From Aquitalea magnusonii (lineage in GTDB: Bacteria > Pseudomonadota > Gammaproteobacteria > Burkholderiales > Chromobacteriaceae), in the NCBI RefSeq assembly GCF_002217795.2, contig NZ_AP018823.1, positions 3,100,001 through 3,164,000 on the forward strand: a stretch of DNA of 64,000 bases, read 5' to 3'. The first letter of the stretch is position 1. Each line of letters begins with the position of its first letter. Positions 27,769-35,773 of this stretch are shown here, piece after piece. The notes beneath the pieces are model-generated. The model was not told where the DNA came from, did not search any database, and was given only the letters and a program-made list of their open reading frames with translations. Both the position numbers and the translations under genes were made by a program.

Positions 27769-27978
27769 GTACCAGTCCATCCGGCAAATGCAGACCACCG
27801 GGGCGGAGCCAGCGCAGCAGAGTATGCAGACCGCGCGGCTGGCCCCGGCCTGGCTGCCGGTATGCCGCCAGCGCAACAGCACCATGAACGCTGCCCAGAG
27901 CGCTTTTGCCAGTGCGCGCCAATATGGCCGGCGCAGTCCCACCTTCAGCCGGGCCGCACTGGCCGGCCAGACCAGGAC

Positions 27979-28316
27979 ATTCTGGCCATTGCCGGCAGGG
28001 CCAGCATTGTCGGGGATGCCAGCTTGCATCCGGGAATGTGACGGCGCAGACGCGGGAAAGCTTTGCCAATATCGCCATCCTGCTGGACAAGGCCAAGCGT
28101 CAGCATGCTCCGGCCACGTCCTGCACGCTGCAGGGCCTGGATTACCGGGTCTATATCCGCCACGGCGCAAACTAGCCGGCGATGCCTGCCGCCTTCTTGC
28201 CATGCGTGGGCGATGACAGCCGTGCGCTCCATGTGCAGGCGGACCGTTGCCGTGCCAAGCCGCTGGTGCAAATCGAAGCCCACGGTTTCAGCAGCAATGG
28301 CCAAACTGGTGCATGA
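27979..28316 (+). pseudogene. Decayed RidA/YjgF-family gene
   Basis: Reading through one frame change near 28038 and one in-frame TAG at 28173-28175, the plus strand gives 'GDASLHPG', then 'NVTAQTRESFANIAILLDKA', then after the TAG 'PAMPAAFLPCVGDDSRALH' and 'KPLVQIEAHG', ending at a TGA at 28314-28316. This succession matches the RidA (YjgF/YER057c/UK114) fold: 'VAAQTRQVFANI..LL', 'ADFAAMNAAF..WVGD..RA' and the closing 'LVEIEA' strand. The N-terminal 30 residues are too worn to define. RidA enzymes hydrolyse reactive enamine/imine intermediates; this copy cannot make a full protein. The identification rests on my reading of scattered motifs. Confidence 0.55.
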
Positions 28317-28578
28317 GCAAGCATGCCGCAGGACAGCCTGCGGCCTGGTGGCCCACAGTGGTGCGGCCTGATCAGCCACTGAGCGATTTGATCGATAAAC
28401 GCACAACGACTTTCCACCCGGCAGGCCCTGGCCAGCGGGCTGGGCTGCCTGCCGCTCCGGCGCGGCAGCCTCCGGTGGCCAGACATGACAGATGGCATGT
28501 ATCTTGCTATGATTTCATACATTTTTTAAAATAATCATACGCAATACCGCACTCGCACCATGTCTGAAAGGCAGCGCC
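28317..28578. promoter_or_regulatory. Promoter region of the nickel ECF transporter with candidate NikR site
   Basis: AT content rises sharply at 28500-28545. Two copies of TCATAC (28515-28520 and 28535-28540) are 20 bp apart, and TATGA-tt-TCATA (28508-28519) is a tight palindrome. TCATAC is the half-site of the E. coli-type NikR operator (GTATGA-N16-TCATAC), but the N16 spacing is not met. NikR is encoded at the other end of the cluster, so control here is likely. Confidence 0.45.
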
Positions 28579-29634
28579 ATGCACATTCCTGACGGTTATC
28601 TCAGCCCATCCACCTGCGCCCTGGCCTATGCGGTGGCACTCCCCTTCTGGCTGCTGGCCTACCGGCGCGCCAAAGCGCTGCTGCACACCAGGCTGGTGCC
28701 GCTGTTTGCGGTGTTTTCCGCCTTCTGCTTCGTCATCATGATGTTCAACCTGCCCCTGCCCGGCGGCACCAGCGGCCACGCGGTGGGCATGACCATTGTC
28801 AGCATCGTGCTGGGACCATGGGCCTCCATCATCGCGGTATCACTTGCCCTGCTCATCCAGGCGCTGTTTTTTGGCGATGGCGGCATCAGCAGCTTTGGTG
28901 CCAATAGCCTGAACATGGCGGTGGTCGGTTCGCTGGTGGCATGGTCCAGCTACCGCCTGCTGGCGGCCGGAGCCGACATCAGCGCACGCCGCCGGGTGGT
29001 GGCCGCCGGGCTGGCCGGTTATCTGGCCATCAATGCCGCCGCCTTGCTGACCGCCATCGAGTTTGGCGTGCAGCCCATGCTGTTTCATGATGCCAGCGGC
29101 ACGCCGCTGTATGCGCCCTACCCGCTGTCAGTCGCCATTCCGGCGATGATGATCGGCCATCTGAGCTTTGCCGGCCTGGCGGAAATGCTGCTCAGCGCGG
29201 GCCTGGTTGCCTATCTGCAGCGCTCCCACCCCTCGCTGCTGGCCGGTGAGGCCACCATGTCCGCGGCGGCAGGCAGCCGCCGCAGCGCACGCCAACTGTG
29301 GTACGGCCTGGCCGGGCTGATGATCCTGTCCCCGCTGGGCCTGCTGGCTGCCGGTACCGCCTGGGGCGAGTGGGCGGCGGAAGACTTTGCCAACCCGGCC
29401 AGCCGGCTGGAAATCATTCAGGCCTCCGGCCAGCATGTGCTGCCGCAAGCGGCACCGGAAGGTCTGGCCAGACTGGCCGGGCTGTGGTCTGCGCCTTTCC
29501 CCGACTATGCGCCGGCCTTCATTCACAGCGCGGGTTTTGGCTATGTGCTGTCGGCGGTGTTTGGTGCCGGGCTGATCCTGCTCAGCCTGTTACTGCTGTC
29601 GCAACTGGCTGGCAAGCGCGGCCTGCCACAGTGA
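28579..29634 (+). CDS. nikMN: Nickel ECF transporter substrate-specific component, CbiM/NikM with fused NikN-like part
   Basis: A 351-residue membrane protein. The N-terminus MHIPDGYLSP is the invariant CbiM/NikM metal-binding head, which must be exposed after start-Met positioning (His2 is a ligand). Residues 1-215 form the CbiM core with about 6-7 TM segments ('LPGGTSGHAVG' and 'FFGDGGISSFGANSLNMAVVG' are family signatures). Residues of about 240-350 carry two further TM segments around a periplasmic loop, as in NikN/CbiN fused to NikM. The nickel call over cobalt rests on the nikR gene in the same cluster. The stop overlaps the GTG start of the next gene (GTGA). Confidence 0.9.
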   Translation: MHIPDGYLSPSTCALAYAVALPFWLLAYRRAKALLHTRLVPLFAVFSAFCFVIMMFNLPLPGGTSGHAVGMTIVSIVLGPWASIIAVSLALLIQALFFGDGGISSFGANSLNMAVVGSLVAWSSYRLLAAGADISARRRVVAAGLAGYLAINAAALLTAIEFGVQPMLFHDASGTPLYAPYPLSVAIPAMMIGHLSFAGLAEMLLSAGLVAYLQRSHPSLLAGEATMSAAAGSRRSARQLWYGLAGLMILSPLGLLAAGTAWGEWAAEDFANPASRLEIIQASGQHVLPQAAPEGLARLAGLWSAPFPDYAPAFIHSAGFGYVLSAVFGAGLILLSLLLLSQLAGKRGLPQ

Positions 29635-30482
29635 GCGAACAATCCTTTATTGCCGGCGGACACCGCCATCGCGGCAATATCGCCGAGCGCATGGTGCATG
29701 GCTTGCAGCAGGTGATGGAACATGCGTTGGATGCCGAGGCACAGAGCGCACGCCAGGGCCTGCTGCAGCAACTGGACCCGCGCATCAAGCTGCTGTCGCT
29801 ACTGGCCGTGCTGAGCGCCGCCTTGCTGGCCCGCCAGCCCGGCAGCCTGCTGTTATTGCTGGGGCTGGCCGTGCTGCTGGGACAATGCTCGCAGATCAGC
29901 CTGCGCCAGCTCTACCGCCAGGCCTGGCTGAGCGTGCTGCTGTTCAGCGGCGTGCTGGCGGTGCCGGCGCTGTTTCTGGTACCGGGAGAAACACTGTTCT
30001 CCCTGCCACTGCTGGGCTGGCCCGTCAGCCGGCAGGGCTTGTACAGCGCCGCCTTGCTGTTGGGCAGGGCGGAGGTTGCCGCCAGCTTTGCCCTGCTGCT
30101 GATGCTGAGCACACCGTGGACGCATGTGCTCAAGGCCATGCGCAGCCTGGGGGTGCCGGTACTGTTGGTGGCCCTGCTGGGCATGACCCATCGCTATGTG
30201 TTTGTGCTGCTGCAAACCGCCAGCCAGATGTTTGAGGCCAGACGCAGCCGCATGCTGGCCCCAGCCTCTGGCCGCATGGCACGCCAGTTGATCGCCAGCA
30301 GCAGCGGCGTACTGCTGGGCAAGGCCTTTCAGTTGAGCAGCGATGTGCATCTGGCCATGGTGTCGCGCGGTTATCGCGGTGATATCTACCTGTTGCACAG
30401 CTTTCACACCCGCAAACGCGACTGGTGCGCCCTGCTGCTGGCCGTCGCCCTGCCCTTTCTCATTGTCTGGACCCACGCATGA
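29631..30482 (+). CDS. nikQ: ECF transporter transmembrane component NikQ/CbiQ
   Basis: I use the GTG at 29631, which overlaps the nikMN stop by 4 bases, giving 283 residues; an ATG at 29691 is an alternative. The protein has an N-terminal cytoplasmic helix, 'LDPRIKLLSLLAVL' (typical EcfT entry into TM1) and five or six TM segments. The two EcfT coupling motifs that engage the ATPase are present as 'FEARRSRML' and 'MVSRGYRGD'. It is the energy-coupling T-component joining NikM to NikO in the inner membrane. The end overlaps nikO by 4 bases (ATGA). Confidence 0.9.
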   Translation: MSEQSFIAGGHRHRGNIAERMVHGLQQVMEHALDAEAQSARQGLLQQLDPRIKLLSLLAVLSAALLARQPGSLLLLLGLAVLLGQCSQISLRQLYRQAWLSVLLFSGVLAVPALFLVPGETLFSLPLLGWPVSRQGLYSAALLLGRAEVAASFALLLMLSTPWTHVLKAMRSLGVPVLLVALLGMTHRYVFVLLQTASQMFEARRSRMLAPASGRMARQLIASSSGVLLGKAFQLSSDVHLAMVSRGYRGDIYLLHSFHTRKRDWCALLLAVALPFLIVWTHA

Positions 30483-31333
30483 GCCACCCGGTATACCGCC
30501 TGCAACAGGTCAGCTTTCGTTATCAGCAACACACTGCCCTGCATGAACTGACGCTGGAGATTGCCGCCGGCAGCCGTATCGCCCTGCTCGGTGCCAACGG
30601 CTCGGGCAAATCCACCCTGCTGCGCCTGCTGGACGGCCTGTATTTTGCCCAGCAAGGCGAGGTGTACGCCTTTGGCGAAGTGCTGAGCGAAGCGGCACTG
30701 GCGGATGATGCGCGCCATTACGCCTTCCGCCGCCGCGTGGGCCTGGTGTTCCAGAACCCGGACGTGCAACTGTTCAATCCCACGGTATTTGACGAACTGG
30801 CCTTTGGCCCGCTGCAACTGGGCTGGCCGGAGCAAGACATCCGCACCGCCATTGCCGCCACCTTGCAGCAATTCGGCATCAGCCATCTGCAGCACCGCGC
30901 ACCGCACCGGCTGTCCGGTGGCGAGCGCAAGCGGGTGGCACTGGCCTCGGTGCTGATCATGCAGCCCGAAGTGCTGCTGCTGGACGAGCCGACTGCCGCA
31001 CTGGACCCGGCCAGCCAGAGCGAGGTGCTGCGCTTTTTGCTGGAAAGCCGTGGCAATGGCCGCACCATCATTACCGCCACCCACGATCTGGACAGCGTGG
31101 CGGACATTGCCGACCACGTCATCGTGATGGCCGAAGGCCGCTTGCTGGCCCAGGGCAGCCCACAGGCTATCCTGGCCGACCACGCCCTGCTGGCGCGCAG
31201 CCAGTTGCTGCACGCCCACCCGCACCGGCATGCCGATGGCCAGGTCCACAGCCACCCGCATGCCCATGGCCATCAACACAGCCATGCCGGGCCACGCAGT
31301 GGCTACCGTCAGTTGGGCCGGCGGCAGGGCTGA
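30479..31333 (+). CDS. nikO: ECF transporter ATPase NikO/CbiO with His-rich tail
   Basis: A 284-residue ABC ATPase. Walker A 'GANGSGKST', Q-loop 'VFQNPDVQLF', signature 'LSGGERKRVAL', Walker B 'VLLLDEPTAALD' and the switch His in 'ATHDLDS' are intact. The family usually ends soon after the 'GSPQAILAD' segment. Here about 40 extra residues follow, with eleven His in a 25-residue stretch of alternating His (HAHPHRHA... HSHPHAHGHQHSH). That tail should bind nickel and may store or deliver metal near the transporter. The start overlaps the nikQ stop. It is convergent with nikR, 7 bp apart. Confidence 0.92.
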   Translation: MSHPVYRLQQVSFRYQQHTALHELTLEIAAGSRIALLGANGSGKSTLLRLLDGLYFAQQGEVYAFGEVLSEAALADDARHYAFRRRVGLVFQNPDVQLFNPTVFDELAFGPLQLGWPEQDIRTAIAATLQQFGISHLQHRAPHRLSGGERKRVALASVLIMQPEVLLLDEPTAALDPASQSEVLRFLLESRGNGRTIITATHDLDSVADIADHVIVMAEGRLLAQGSPQAILADHALLARSQLLHAHPHRHADGQVHSHPHAHGHQHSHAGPRSGYRQLGRRQG

Positions 31334-31340
31334 GCGCGGC

Positions 31341-31787
31341 TCAGGATGATTTCTTGCGGCGGTACAAGGGGCCGCGCTGCGTGGCCGGGCTCACCGGAAT
31401 CAGCTGCACCTGGCCGTGACGCACACCGGTTTCGGCAATCACCGAACGGGCAAAACGCTCCACCTCGGCACTATCACCGCGCAGGATCACCGTCTCGATA
31501 CAGTCCGCGTGGCTGATATGGGCGTGCATGGTGGCCACCGCCAGATCGTGGTGGTCGTGCTGCAGCCCGGTCAGCCGGGATGACAACTGGCGCTCGTGGT
31601 GGTCGAACACATAGCTGAGCACCGCCACACAGGGGCCGCCCGCTTCGCCGGCCAGATCATCCTCCCCCAGTTCGCGGCGCAACATGTCGCGCACCGCTTC
31701 GGAACGGCTGCTGTAGCCGCGCCGGGCCATCAATTCATCAAATGCCTGTGCCAGCTCGTCGCTGAGCGAAATGGTCAGTCTTTGCAT
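31341..31787 (-). CDS. nikR: Nickel-responsive repressor NikR
   Basis: A 148-residue ribbon-helix-helix regulator. I prefer the ATG at 31787 (MQRLTISLSDELAQ), which has GGAG six bases upstream and matches the usual NikR N-terminus; the GTG four codons earlier overlaps that GGAG. Residues 1-45 are the RHH DNA-binding domain. The ACT-like metal domain carries 'YVFDHHERQLSSRL' and 'QHDHHDLAVATMHAHISHADCIETVILRGDS', where the HAH, His and Cys residues correspond to the square-planar Ni site (H76, H87, H89, C95 in E. coli). It should repress nikMN-Q-O when nickel is plentiful. Confidence 0.95.
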   Translation of the reverse strand: MQRLTISLSDELAQAFDELMARRGYSSRSEAVRDMLRRELGEDDLAGEAGGPCVAVLSYVFDHHERQLSSRLTGLQHDHHDLAVATMHAHISHADCIETVILRGDSAEVERFARSVIAETGVRHGQVQLIPVSPATQRGPLYRRKKSS

Positions 31788-31799
31788 GCGGGTCTCCAC

Positions 31800-32122
31800 A
31801 AATCAGATGCGCAGCATAACAGAGGTCGGCACTCCCCCAGCAGCCATACGCCGCAGCAAGCCCCCCCCCCGGCACGGCCACCCGTGATGCGCATGGCCTT
31901 GCCGGCCAGGGCAGAGCGCTGCCATATGGCCTTGCCTGCGTGCTTTATCTGCCTACCGTCGCCGGTGCCGCAAGGCCCGCGCTGGCAGGCGCTGGCAGGC
32001 GCTGCGGCAGTGCGGCCTGCGGTACTTGCACTCGCGCCATACAGGCAAACAGGGGGCTGGCATGCCCTGCCAACCCCCTGTTGCTCCTGCCCCGATCTGG
32101 TCTTCTAGCGTGACGTGGCGTT
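31800..32122. other. Gene-free region with a C10 homopolymer
   Basis: These 323 bases separate nikR from the aldehyde dehydrogenase. They contain ten consecutive C at 31861-31870, 73 bp upstream of the nikR start, a tandem 'GGCGCTGGCA'-type decamer repeat near 31978-32000, and a strong hairpin at 32048-32082. A 'TTCTAGCGT' direct repeat (32103 and 32121) flanks the dehydrogenase stop codon. I see no gene here. Confidence 0.5.
32048..32082 (-). terminator. Hairpin downstream of the aldehyde dehydrogenase operon
   Basis: AACAGGGGGcTGGCA / TGCCAaCCCCCTGTT, a 15-bp stem with one mismatch and a 5-base loop, 41 bp beyond the dehydrogenase stop. It lacks a T-run on the minus strand, so it is either a weak terminator or a 3' stabilising hairpin. 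Confidence 0.55.
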
Positions 32123-33607
32123 CTAGCGTTGCGGATACCAGCCCACCAGGCCCGGTTGCAGATTGATGCTCACCTGCTTCACCTGCTGGTATTCCAGCAA
32201 GCCGTTGACACCCAGATCGCGGCCATAGCCGCTCATCTTGTAACCGCCCCACGGCGCTTCGTTGAAGGTGGGGTTGTAGCAGTTGATCCAGGTGACGCCG
32301 GCGCGCACTTCCTTCACCACCCGCAATGCGCGTGCGCCATCGCTGGTGAACACCCCGCCAGCCAGGCCGTACGGCGTGTCATTGGCCATGGCAATGGCTT
32401 CGGCCTCCGTGGTGAAGGTCTGGATGGCCACCACCGGGCCGAATACTTCCTCACGCACGATGTCCATGTCGCGGGTGCAATTGTCGAAGATGGTGGGCCT
32501 CACGAAGTAACCATTGGCACAGTCGCCCTCGACATAACGCTCGCCGCCACACACCAGTGTTGCGCCTTGCTGTTTGGCGCGTTCGATATGGCCCAGCACC
32601 TTTTCCAGCTGCGCGGCAGACACAATCGCGCCCATGTCGGCATCCTTCATGCCCGGAGCAATGGTCATGGCATTGGCGCGTTCGGCCAGTCGGGCGACAA
32701 AGCGGTCCTTGATGCTTTCTTCAATCAGGATGCGCGAACCGGCCGAGCATACTTCGCCCTGGTTGAAGAACACGCCTATCATCGCCCACTCCACCGCGCC
32801 TTCCAGATCGGCATCGGCAAAGATGATGTTGGGCGACTTGCCACCCAGCTCCAGCCCCACTTTTTTCAGGTTCCCCACTGCCGCGGCGGCAATGGTTTGC
32901 CCGGTGCGGGTGCTGCCGGTGAAGGTGATCATGTCCACATCATGGCTGGCGGCCAGCTCCTGCCCGGCGGCCGGGCCGCTGCCCAGCACCAGGTTGGCGG
33001 TGCCCGGAGGCAGGCCGACGGCATCGAAGATTTCAAACAGGGCCACCGCCGACAGCGGGGTGACTTCGCTGGGCTTGAACACCACGCAGTTGCCCGCCGC
33101 CAGTGCAGGGGCCAGTTTCCAGGTGGCCATCAGCAAGGGGTAGTTCCACGGGGTGATCAGCGCGCACACGCCCACCGGTTCGTGCATGGAATAGGCATGC
33201 ATCGGGCCAAAGCCGTCGCTGACTTCATACACCCCGCCCTGCGGCTTGGTGATCAGCCCGGCGTAATAGCGGAAACAGGCCACCGCATCGTCCACATCGC
33301 AGCGCGCCTCGCGCAGCGGCTTGCCATTGTCCAGCGTGTCCATCACCGCCAGTTCGTCGGCGCGGGCGGCAATGGCATCGGCAATACGCAGCAGCATGTC
33401 GGCACGCTTGGGCCCGGCCATGCGCCGCCAACTGCCGTCGCGGTCAAAAGCATGGCGCGCGGCGGCAATCGCCTGCTTGCTGTCCTCGGCCACGCTGTCG
33501 GTGACCAGGGCAATCACTTCGCCATTGGACGGGTTGATGACTTCGCGGGTAGCGCCGCTGACCGAGGCTTGCCAACGGCCATTGATGTAGTTGTTGCGCA
33601 CTTCCAT
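32123..33607 (-). CDS. Aldehyde dehydrogenase (betaine/aminoaldehyde dehydrogenase-like)
   Basis: A 494-residue NAD(P)-dependent aldehyde dehydrogenase. The oxyanion Asn is in 'ITPWNYPLLM', the Rossmann 'FTGSTRTGQ' holds the cofactor, the general base Glu is in 'LELGGKSPNI' and the nucleophile is the Cys of 'FNQGEVCSAGSR'. The sequence is closest to the ALDH9/betaine-aldehyde group, which includes enzymes for 4-aminobutyraldehyde and 4-guanidinobutyraldehyde. It is the third gene in an operon after an FAD amine/amino-acid oxidoreductase and a cupin. The three would turn an amine into an aldehyde and then an acid. The exact substrate is inference. Confidence 0.9.
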   Translation of the reverse strand: MEVRNNYINGRWQASVSGATREVINPSNGEVIALVTDSVAEDSKQAIAAARHAFDRDGSWRRMAGPKRADMLLRIADAIAARADELAVMDTLDNGKPLREARCDVDDAVACFRYYAGLITKPQGGVYEVSDGFGPMHAYSMHEPVGVCALITPWNYPLLMATWKLAPALAAGNCVVFKPSEVTPLSAVALFEIFDAVGLPPGTANLVLGSGPAAGQELAASHDVDMITFTGSTRTGQTIAAAAVGNLKKVGLELGGKSPNIIFADADLEGAVEWAMIGVFFNQGEVCSAGSRILIEESIKDRFVARLAERANAMTIAPGMKDADMGAIVSAAQLEKVLGHIERAKQQGATLVCGGERYVEGDCANGYFVRPTIFDNCTRDMDIVREEVFGPVVAIQTFTTEAEAIAMANDTPYGLAGGVFTSDGARALRVVKEVRAGVTWINCYNPTFNEAPWGGYKMSGYGRDLGVNGLLEYQQVKQVSINLQPGLVGWYPQR

Positions 33608-33655
33608 GTTTCTTCCTCCTGCCTTGCTATTGTTGTGCCGGGCGGTCTGTGCCGC

Positions 33656-34009
33656 TCAGGCGATGTAGATCTTGCGCAGTGTTTGTGTCACCACCCAGGT
33701 GGTGGCGGTGCCGGCCGCCAGATGGCCCACGGTGCCGGGCTGCAATTCCAGCGGTGGGCGGCCATCGGCAAACTGCACGCTGGCCTGACCCGACAGCACA
33801 ATGAAAAATTCGTCCACTTCCACATCGGTGGTGACGCTGGGCGACATTTCCCACACGCCGATGCTGCAGCCGTGCAGGCTACCCAGCTCGGCTGTGCCCA
33901 CCTGGGCGGGGCCGCTAATGAGCTGATCGGCCGGGACTTCGCGATATTCCAGCGCAATGCGCGTGGCGTCCACGCTGAGATTGGCCAGCAGGGCAAAGGG
34001 ATTGGACAT
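33656..34009 (-). CDS. Small cupin-domain protein (cupin_3/DUF861-like)
   Basis: A 117-residue single cupin. The beta-barrel core is 'CSIGVWEMSPSVTTDVEVDEFFIVLSGQASVQFADG' followed by 'LQPGTVGHLAAGTATTWVV', the (S)-ureidoglycine aminohydrolase-like/DUF861 arrangement. The usual metal-binding HxH of larger cupins is not evident. Genes of this type are regular neighbours of FAD-dependent amine oxidoreductases and aldehyde dehydrogenases in Proteobacteria, where their role is not established. It sits 38 bp after the oxidoreductase and 48 bp before the dehydrogenase, clearly in one transcript. Confidence 0.8.
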   Translation of the reverse strand: MSNPFALLANLSVDATRIALEYREVPADQLISGPAQVGTAELGSLHGCSIGVWEMSPSVTTDVEVDEFFIVLSGQASVQFADGRPPLELQPGTVGHLAAGTATTWVVTQTLRKIYIA

Positions 34010-34047
34010 GCTTGCTTCCTTGGATGGTCAGAAAAGGACGAACGGAT

Positions 34048-35451
34048 TCAGGAATCGAAACCCAGACCCAGCGCATCCATGGTGCGCAGCATCAGATTGC
34101 GCTTGCCGTGGTTGTGGTCGGCCTGGTTCAGCGACCAGCGCGTGGCCTGCACGGCAACATAGGTCAGCGGCTCCGGCGGAAACGGTGGCGGTATCTCGCG
34201 CACCATGCGCAAGCGGGTACGCGGTGTGTCCAGCCCTTCTATCTTGTCCAGCAGCACATTGGCGGCAAAGCGGGTGGCTCCTACACCCAGGCCGGTAAAA
34301 CCGGCGGCATAGGCCACCTTGCCGCCACGCGCCAGGGCAAAAAAGGCACAAAAGCGGGTAGAGGTATCAATGGCCCCGCCCCAGCGATGGCTGAAACGCA
34401 GCCCGGCCAATTGCGGAAAGGTAGTAAAGAAGTGACTGGCCAGCCGGGTAAACGAAGCCGGGCGCTCGTCATAGACATCATCCACCTTGCCGCCAAAGTT
34501 GTAGACGGCATCGTAGCCGCCAAACAGGATGCGGTTGTCGCGGGTGATGCGGTAGTAATGAAACTGGTTGGCCATGTCGGCAATGCCCTGGCGGTTGTGC
34601 CAGCCGATGGACGCCAACTGTTGCGCGGTGAGCGGCTCGGTCATCAGCACATAGTCGTACACCGGGATGGTGTGCCAGCGGTAACGCTTGAGCAGCGAGG
34701 GAAAGGCATTGGTAGCCAGCACCACGCGGGCGGCATCCAGCTCGCCCAGCTCCGTCGCCAGCCGCACCCGGCTGCCGCGGCTGTGCAGCGCGGTGACGGC
34801 GGATTGTTCGTGAATCTGCACACCCAGCTCAACCGCCACCCGCGCCAGTTCCAGCACCAGCTTGCCGGGGTGGATCATCGCCGTGCTGTCTTTTTCCCAG
34901 ATGCCGGACAGGAAGGTGGGCGAATTGAGCTCGGCGCGGATCTGCGCGGCATCCATATAACCTTCACCACGCAGTTGCTCGTCCTGGTAGGGCTCCACGG
35001 CCACCACCAGCACGCCGGTGCGTTCGAAGTCGCAGTCGATACCGTAACGCCGGATGGTGGCTTCGATTTCGTCCAGATTCTGCAGACCCTGCGCGTCCAG
35101 CTCGGCCATTTCCTCCGGCCAGCGCTGCTGGCCGTTTTCCTCGCCATGGGTGATGCTGGCCTCACAAAAGCCGCCGTTGCGGCCGGATGCGGCCCAGCCC
35201 ACCTGACGGCCTTCCAGCAGGGTGACCGAGCGTGACGGGTTGCGCTCCTTGGCCAGAATGGCGCTCCACAGGCCGAGAAAACCACCGCCGACAATGGCCA
35301 GATCAGCACTGGCCTTGCCTTGCAGCGGGGGGAAACTGCGACGCAGGTGCGCCACATCATCTCCCCAGAACGGGCGGTTGACGCTGCCGGCCAGCGCGGC
35401 GTCGATCAGCTCTTGTGGCGGTGCCTCACGTTCAAACACGATTTGCGGCAT
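34048..35451 (-). CDS. FAD-dependent oxidoreductase (DAO family, PuuB-like)
   Basis: A 467-residue DAO-type flavoprotein. The ADP-binding fold is 'LAIVGGGFLGLWSAILAKE' (GxGxxG), followed by 'LEGRQVGWAASGRNGGF', the usual site for covalent or close FAD contact. The C-terminal 'YAAGFTGLGVGATRFAANVL' FAD loop is also intact. Related enzymes oxidise gamma-glutamylputrescine (PuuB) or other amines and amino acids, releasing an aldehyde and peroxide. The downstream aldehyde dehydrogenase fits that chemistry. It leads the operon and is divergent from a LysR gene over 322 bp. Confidence 0.88.
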   Translation of the reverse strand: MPQIVFEREAPPQELIDAALAGSVNRPFWGDDVAHLRRSFPPLQGKASADLAIVGGGFLGLWSAILAKERNPSRSVTLLEGRQVGWAASGRNGGFCEASITHGEENGQQRWPEEMAELDAQGLQNLDEIEATIRRYGIDCDFERTGVLVVAVEPYQDEQLRGEGYMDAAQIRAELNSPTFLSGIWEKDSTAMIHPGKLVLELARVAVELGVQIHEQSAVTALHSRGSRVRLATELGELDAARVVLATNAFPSLLKRYRWHTIPVYDYVLMTEPLTAQQLASIGWHNRQGIADMANQFHYYRITRDNRILFGGYDAVYNFGGKVDDVYDERPASFTRLASHFFTTFPQLAGLRFSHRWGGAIDTSTRFCAFFALARGGKVAYAAGFTGLGVGATRFAANVLLDKIEGLDTPRTRLRMVREIPPPFPPEPLTYVAVQATRWSLNQADHNHGKRNLMLRTMDALGLGFDS

Positions 35452-35773
35452 AAAACAGTCATTCCTCGGGCATGGGACAGTTCACAGGGAGATGCACCGC
35501 GCTGCAACACCAAAAGGCAGACGCGGTGTCGATCATGCGATGTCGGCACTCTGCAAGCAAGACGCGCGCCATGAAAGCGCCACGCACTGCCTGCCGGATA
35601 GCGGCCAACATCATGGCGGATAGCCCGGTAACACTGCGCAGCCCCACACCATGCAAGCGCTGTCCGGCAGGGGCATCCTGCCTGGCAGCGTGTTGCTTGG
35701 CATAGCTTGAACCAGGTGATATGTTGAGATAAATCCCGAATTTCTTATCTTCAGTTTCAGAAATACTCAACTG
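35452..35773. promoter_or_regulatory. Divergent promoter region with candidate LysR operator
   Basis: The region holds an inverted repeat AGATAA-N12-TTATCT (35727-35750), close to the T-N11-A architecture bound by LysR proteins. A possible -35/-10 pair for the LysR gene (TTGAGA 35724-35729, 16-bp spacer, TATCTT 35746-35751) overlaps it, as expected for autorepression. The remaining part toward the oxidoreductase shows nothing distinct. Confidence 0.5.

Noticed and set aside
27945..28406. A 153-codon minus-strand ORF after nfsB
   Set aside because: It is antisense to the RidA-like remnant and its sequence shows no known pattern, while the plus strand does.
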